From Helopsaltes ochotensis (lineage: Eukaryota; Chordata; Aves; Passeriformes; Locustellidae), in contig VXBM01001241.1 of assembly GCA_013400155.1 (NCBI GenBank), forward strand, positions 1-64,000: a stretch of DNA of 64,000 nt, read 5' to 3'. The position numbers and the translations under genes were made by a program. Below the pieces are notes generated by a model. It was not told where the DNA came from. It saw only the letters and a program-made list of their open reading frames with translations, and searched no databases. Positions 58,161-64,000 of the stretch are shown piece after piece; positions within the stretch are counted from its first letter, which is position 1; every line of letters begins with the position of its first letter.

Positions 58161-60300
58161 ATTGAGGATTCTGACTCCATTCTAAAAGCTAAGAAACACA
58201 TCAGAAAGGCTGCGAAATCAGGGCAACATTGGAGGTCTGTGTATCCTTGCAGAGGACCCAGTGGGAATTCCTAAAATGATTATTCAGCAATGCTCATGGT
58301 GATGTTTGTTGCAACGTGCCAGCAGTATTTAATTCACCGAGCCACCACCAGTCTCAGTGGGGGGTGTGTGTGTGTTTGAGGTGGAAGGAAGCCTGTTCCA
58401 GTGCAGGTTGTGCCTGCAAGCTTTGCAGAGACTCTCCCAGACATGGGTGTGCTCGCAGACCTGCACACAACCCAGGCGCTGCACTGAGCAGCAGCTCCTC
58501 TCCTTGCAAACACAGCTCCAGCCTCAGCCACTCACCCTGGGAAAGGGATGTGTTCGGGAGGGAGGAAGGGAGAGCAGTGTGGAGAAATAAAACAGACCAA
58601 AAGCACCATTTTATTAAGAGAAACAAAGTGATGTGTTGCCTTTGGCTTTCTCCCTAGCGCCAGGGTCCGGCGCTCACACACTCCAAAGCAAGCAGGGCTT
58701 GGGTTCCTCTGCAGGAATCCTGTTTGGCTGCTGAGGGATTTTCTGGCTCTGCTGCCCTTGGGCAGAGGGAGGCAGAGAGCTGGTGGTTCTGCTGGCAAAC
58801 TGAAGGGAGATTGCCCCCCTGGAATGAAGTGGGGCAGGGGGAAGAGTGTGGAGCCCCTTCCTCCCTGGCAGGTGAAGACAGCGAGGCAGAGAGTGGGGAG
58901 CAGAGCAGTGGCCAGAGGAGATGGTGGTGATGAGGAAGCAGCAGCAGGAGAAAACAAATGGGTAAAAGTACAGGAAAAAGGTGTGGGGTTGGAGAAAAGT
59001 GCTGGGCACAGCGTTGTGCCCTTTTTAGCTGAGGGCTCCTGGGTTTTCACTTTATTTCTGTGTGTTTATTTCTGTATGTCCTTGATCTCAGTTCTTTGAT
59101 CTCAGTTTCTTCTTTCTGATCTCAGCTTCTTGTCTGAAAACCTCCTTCCTGCCTACTGGAATCTTTTAGGCAGGGGCCAAGGTCCAAGGAGAGGAAAGCC
59201 TTCACATCCAGTGTCCAGTTTGTGGGGAAGCAGCTGAAGGTGAGAAGATGGGATTTAGAGAGGAAAAGAAATAAATTTATGTGAATCCAGTGAAATCCAT
59301 TCAAAGACAAAGGAAAAGGAGCAAGAGGAGGATGAAGGATCAGGAAGGAGACATGGCTTCAGTGCTGGAGTGTGACTGGAGAGGGTCGAGCCTCCAACAA
59401 AGTCCCCCTGGAAGAAGCTTCTCACTAGAAGGTTTTCTGGGGCCGCCTCTAAGAAAAGAAGGGTGCAGGGGGGAAGGGGAGGCAGGGGTTGAAACCCAGC
59501 ACAGGGGTGAAAACCTGGGCTGTGTCCAATCAATTGGAGGCTGGAGAAAGCGGAGTCAAAAGTAACCCAAAAATAAAATAAAATTCAAGTTCTGTATGAG
59601 GCACTGCCTCCCCCCATAAGCTACTTCCATTTCATTTTCTGCGTTTCTTCAGTGCTGCCCTCTCTCCTGACCACACCATTAATCCATGATGTTTACTGTT
59701 TCCTCAGGAAATTGGATTGTCTCAGTGCATGAAAATCTCAGTTCAATTTTCCTCAGTGAGAGTTTCTGGCTCTCAGAGTTCTAGAGGGAATCTTATGTAC
59801 CTGACATGGATGAACAGTCAGGTTCGGTAAAGAGGAGACAACCAAAAAGAAGAGCCACGAATGTGTTTGTTATTTGAAGGCAGACAGTAATGATTTGTCA
59901 TCCAACCTTTGGAGTTCCTCTGGTCATGCCCTGTGATTTTTGGAGATGGTAAGAACGCTCTGGAGAGTCGTGTGGCTCCCAGGAAAAGTGACACTCAAGT
60001 ACTTGTAATTTTGGGAACTTAGTTAAAATTGTCCCCATTTCATGTCCTCAAACGTTCTGGCAGAGCAGATGAGACACTTTCAGTGCTACTGGAGACTTTT
60101 GTCATCTTTTTCACACGGATTCCGTGGTGGTTTTTTGGCCTCCCTCCCTAAAAGCTGAGACTCTTTAATCTCTTTTGTTGAGAAAATGTTCTTCTGCCCG
60201 TTAATGGAAACAGCACTGCACAAACAGAATGAATATGAGAAAATACCTAGGTTGCTTTTCCTTCCTGTTTTTTTTTTTTTTTTTACAGAAAAGGGTGAGA
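58161..60300. other. Purine-rich intergenic stretch
   Basis: Long G/A-rich stretches (about 58720-59560) create open frames on the minus strand rich in Pro, Ser and Leu, with no recognisable domain. On the minus strand AATAAAATGG near 58610 could belong to an LTR or to a transcript end. A poly-T run sits at 60269-60285. Confidence 0.4.
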
Positions 60301-60632
60301 TGTGGGCCTAATATTTCTAGGTCTGAGAGATTTCAGCCTGCTAGCAGCGGCTGACTTTTCCCAAGGGAAAATTTCTCAAGAAAGCTTCTTCTCAAAACAA
60401 CCTTGGCATACAACTATCCTTTCTCAGAACAATCTTTCCTCAGGTGGTGTTTAGCTGTTTCTCTGGTTTAACCAAGGGGATTAGAGAGGAGTCGTTCCTA
60501 TTCACCAATCTGGGTAAGTCTGTATCGGAGCACCTTATAAAAGGTAGTGAGAATTAGACAATAAAGTTTTTCTATGTTCTTTGCCTTCTGAAATATTTGG
60601 ATTCACTCATCTTTTTTTCATGTCCTACAACA
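60301..60632 (+). mobile_element. Solo LTR of an endogenous retrovirus
   Basis: Runs from TGTGGGCC to CTACAACA (TG...CA, about 332 bp). TATAAAA is at 60536-60542 and AATAAA at 60560-60565, followed by a T-rich U5. Spacing and order are those of an LTR. No internal region or second LTR was seen, and no convincing target-site duplication was found. Confidence 0.75.
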
Positions 60633-62690
60633 ACCTACCCACATCATGGAAAAAATGTCATCATATATCTGAGAGCTTATCTAGCTATTTATGAAGGCTG
60701 GTATATTTAAAATGTTGACATAGAAAGTCTGATTTTTAACGTACTGCAAAGAACCGTGCAAAGTCTGCTTGTCCCCCCAGGAATTCCCTCTGAAGTGATG
60801 CAGCTGAGGGACAGTCTCCCACCCATTGAGAAGCAGCCCCAAGCAGTGAAACACTTTGCAGCCATTCCTCCTGATGCTGTTGGAGGGGGTGATCAGCAGC
60901 TTGCAAACAAGGAGGCTCCCAGGGATGAGTCAGGGATGCAGCAAAGATCACCTCGTGCTCTGCCCATGCCAGGTCTTTGGCCCAGACTCCCCCTGTCCCC
61001 ACCTCTGTGAAATGAGGGGCAGATTCCATCAGGCTGGCACCAGGAGCAGCCGCCCTCAATCCTCGGGTTGATCTTTGGGTTGCCAAGACTTCGGGATGTC
61101 TGAGGTCTGCTTGTCAGGGAGATGGAGGAGCTGATTTACAGTGAGTCACTGCACAGCGCCGAGCTGCTCACATGGCAGCCTCCCAAAACAGGCATCTGAA
61201 GTAACTTCACTTTCCTGCACCACATAAAATGCCAGGCAGCTTTCTTCAAGTCGAGGCATGTATCCCTTCCCTCCAGTCTGGGATCATGGGCCGCAGCCCC
61301 TGCTCAGATTTTGCTGCCAAGAGCATGAGCCAGCTTTGCCCAATGAAGGGAATTGATCTTTCCACTTCTTGGCCATCATCCCTCTAAATGATCTAATGGG
61401 TGACTCCAGGCACACTTAATTTCATTTTTTTTTTCTTTTTTTCCTCATCAGCTCTTGAAAGTTCCAGTTGGGTCTCTTAATTCCTTCCATAACCTTATGA
61501 AAACACAGCTCTGAGAGCTGGGCTTTCCCAGCAGCTCTGTTCCAGGGATGCAGCAGGGTCGTTAGCAGCCAGCTGGGGCCCGTGAGTGAGTGTGTGTGTG
61601 CTTTGCCTTGCAAGCTCCAAGTCCTGCAGAGGTGCCTGGGACAGGATTCTTGGCTCTCTCCTGCTTTAAATGAAAGCCTAGGAACAGACAGCTGGGCTGA
61701 GGAGATGGCAGTGGGAAACAAAGAGGTAGGAAGTGGAAAGCAGAGAGGGAAGGGAGGCTGAAAATCGAGCAGAGAGGTTGCAGTGGAAAGGAAGGCAGCC
61801 AAGGCTCTCTGTAGGAACACCATGGCACAGGGCATGGAGATTCCTGGGGTCCTGTGGCTCCTGGAGGTGATGGAAAGTGGAATCAGGATGGAGGGTGGGC
61901 TGTGCCAAGGACCTGGTGCCTCTGCTATACTGAAAGGAAATGCTAGAGCGAATGGAGAGGGAGCTCCTTCCACCTCCAGCAGGGAAAGGCAATGGGTCTG
62001 CACCCCTGGGAGACCTTCAGGAAACCAACCTGGGACCTGCCAGGCATTGCAATTGAAAAAATAGAAAACAGATCACTGAAAAAAAATGCTAACACAAAGC
62101 AGGAGAAATAAGCATTTTTCCCTCAATAGACAAAAGAGAAAAAGCCAAGGAGTGCCAGCTGCTGTATTGGACAAGCACTTCATAACATGGAAGGACTGCC
62201 CATGGCCTGAGTCTGCTCTTCTCCAAGCCAGCCCTGCACACAGAGATATTTGTGAGGAATCAGGGATGGCTGTTCTCACTTCCACGAGATTTGAGCCTAT
62301 TAACTGCCTCTGAGTGATGAGACACAGCAAGAGTTCCTGGTGGGTACCAGAATTTTCCCCGGAGCTGTAAAGAGAATGAAGGCGGTATTATCAGCACGGT
62401 GGCCAACGCTGCTGGATTAAAGAGCAAAGCTGGTTCCCGAGTGAGTAATCCCACATCTCCCACACACAGAGCTCTGCTTCTGCACCCCAGTGCCCCGGAC
62501 CAGCCACGTCAGATGTCACAGCTCCCTTGCAGCCCACGTTCCTGGGGGTTTGCCATGGAAACCAGGATGACGGCGAGTGTGGCTGTACTGCGTGGACTGG
62601 GGATGGGGCTGGGGTGAGCAACAGGACCCAGAAACGGGGCTGGGGCCAGGAGTGGTGTGGAGAGTTGTGCTGCTGACTGAGGAGGTCAAC
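60633..62690. other. Intergenic sequence
   Basis: No gene was recognised. The 193-codon minus-strand open frame at 61422-62003 is Pro/Ser/Leu-rich and arises from purine-rich plus-strand sequence. Confidence 0.5.
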
Positions 62691-62699
62691 CTGTCTCTC

Positions 62700-62950
62700 C
62701 CCTTATTTAAAAAAAAATGGTTGCAAGTCGAATAATCGTAATCAATACATTCCAGAAGTTTAGAAACAACTCAAAAACTTTTTTTTAAAGTCACCGTATA
62801 TATGTACATATATAGAATATAAATATTTTTAAATATACTGTGGTATATTAATTCCGTCCTTACAGAGTTGGCAGTTAATTAGTTTTTAAAAAAAAAACTT
62901 ACAAAAATAAATGCTCTGATCTTGTAATTTATGGTTGTATAGTACAGGGA
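62700..62950. other. AT-rich island resembling a 3' UTR end
   Basis: Very AT-rich sequence (tatatatgtacatatataga, taaatatttttaaatatact) with AATAAA at 62906-62911, inside a more GC-balanced region. It could be the end of a non-coding transcript, a conserved element or plain AT-rich sequence. Confidence 0.3.
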
Positions 62951-64000
62951 TAGAGAGGGACGTTTCATGAGGTTTTAGAGCGACAGGACACAGGAGGAAT
63001 GACCTTAAACTCAGCCAAATGCCACTTTCAGATGTTTCCTGGGTTTTCAGGGCCTGTGTGGACAAATCCTATAGAGGCCCCAATATTAATAATCCGTCAT
63101 TCTCTAATTAACGTTCGATGCGATCATTTCCAGGACTGGGCCTGTGGAAATCTGTAAAAGAAATGTGCAAAGAAGTGAGGTAAAATTTCCATGTGCAGCA
63201 TGCCGTGTTCTTTCTGTGGGTTTATGGAGAGGAGTGAGGGCTGGGCTGGAAAGGTCAGCCGTGCTCTGCGTGGAGGAGCTCCCGCTGCCACAGCCATCAC
63301 TTGGCTGTTAACAGCACAAACCAGAAAAGTTAATTCCTGCAGGAATCAGGTCTGCGGGGAAAAAACGTCTAGAAGCAAAAATGGCAAGACACCAGAGAGG
63401 GTGAAAACAGGGAGAGAAGGCTGAGTGAAGTAGGGAGAAGAGGAGCTGTGGGAGGGAGAGGGAAACCTTCCCAGCTCCAGGGGCAATCTGCCATTTTGGC
63501 AGGTTGGAGCATGCAGAGGTAAAGCAGCAGGTCAGGGCCCTGTGAGGACATGGAGACAGACAGACAGATGCAAGGGAACTGCAGCAGAAGGATGGGACTT
63601 GCAAGAGAAGGGATTAATGGGCAAAGAAAGCACTTGAAGGCTTAGATTTGGAATAGGTAAGGAAAAAAAGTTGACTTCAAACAAATACTATTCTCTGTTT
63701 TTAATCCTAGGCAAACTTTTTTTCAAAGTGCAGAATCTTTCACTGGAAGTTTTACATTTTCTGGCTCTTTTCCCCCCATCTCAATCCCTCTGAAGATCCC
63801 TGCTGTGCAGGGCCCAAGGCTGGGTGTGTCAGAGCCCAGGACATCCCTGTGTCTGCCCTGGGTGGTCTGGGACCCTCGCAGGCACAGCGGGCTCAGAGAC
63901 CCTGGCACAAAGATAAAAATGACAGTGCCTTCACCTTTAGCCCGTGGGAGAATTTACCAGCCATGAGTGAAGATTTACAAGCCACGAGGGTTTGATTTTT
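62951..64000. other. Intergenic sequence to window end
   Basis: No exon was recognised. A stretch near 62982-63020 (gacaggacacaggaggaatg) is faintly CR1-like. No PDE9A exon, expected next from human gene order, was identified. Confidence 0.5.

Noticed and set aside
58532..59050. 172-codon minus-strand open frame
   Set aside because: Low-complexity composition without domain. Several overlapping frames are also open.
61422..62003. 193-codon minus-strand open frame
   Set aside because: Pro/Ser/Leu-rich product of a purine-rich stretch. No domain, and overlapping frames are equally open.
53900..64000. Search for the first exon of PDE9A, next in human gene order
   Set aside because: No CpG-island first exon or recognisable phosphodiesterase sequence was found. 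It probably lies beyond the window.

Overview
The window is a piece of vertebrate nuclear genome, almost certainly from a bird and probably a songbird. The signs are multi-exon genes with GT-AG introns, CpG-island promoters, many truncated CR1 LINE tails, and solo LTRs of a kind common in passerine genomes. I saw no prokaryotic features, RNA genes or CRISPR arrays. Two protein-coding genes could be built exon by exon with exact splice phases. They lie head to head, as their orthologues do on human 21q22.3.

Positions 1-8410 (minus strand) hold RSPH1, the MORN-repeat component of the radial spoke head in motile cilia. Nine coding exons join into a 331-residue protein. The first eight are clear. 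The ninth (133-290) is divergent and is called on phase fit plus a weak acidic match. The promoter is a CpG island with a near-consensus RFX X-box just before the start codon.

Positions about 8.5-18.2 kb lie between the two genes. They hold CR1 fragments, one probable solo LTR, a short perfect inverted repeat and a CR1 copy with an internal 67-bp triplication. An assembly gap (18167-18495) cuts into the CpG island of the next gene.

Positions about 18.5-53.9 kb (plus strand) hold SLC37A1, a sugar-phosphate/phosphate exchanger of the major facilitator superfamily. Nineteen coding exons join into a 526-residue protein. The most interesting detail is at its 3' end. The stop codon of exon 18 lies inside a perfect splice donor, and a strong acceptor 610 bp downstream opens a tiny terminal exon that gives a conserved-looking C-terminus. 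The introns carry CR1 fragments and antisense LTRs.

Positions about 53.9-64 kb appear intergenic. They contain a clear solo LTR, a possible second LTR, purine-rich sequence and an AT-rich island. In human the next gene is PDE9A, but no exon of it was recognised here.

The two genes have no known joint pathway: one serves ciliary motility and the other ER sugar-phosphate transport. Their pairing is best read as conserved synteny. I found no evidence of a new multi-gene system. The items worth checking are the SLC37A1 terminal exon, the RSPH1 last exon, the X-box and G-quadruplex at the RSPH1 start, and the repeat structures.
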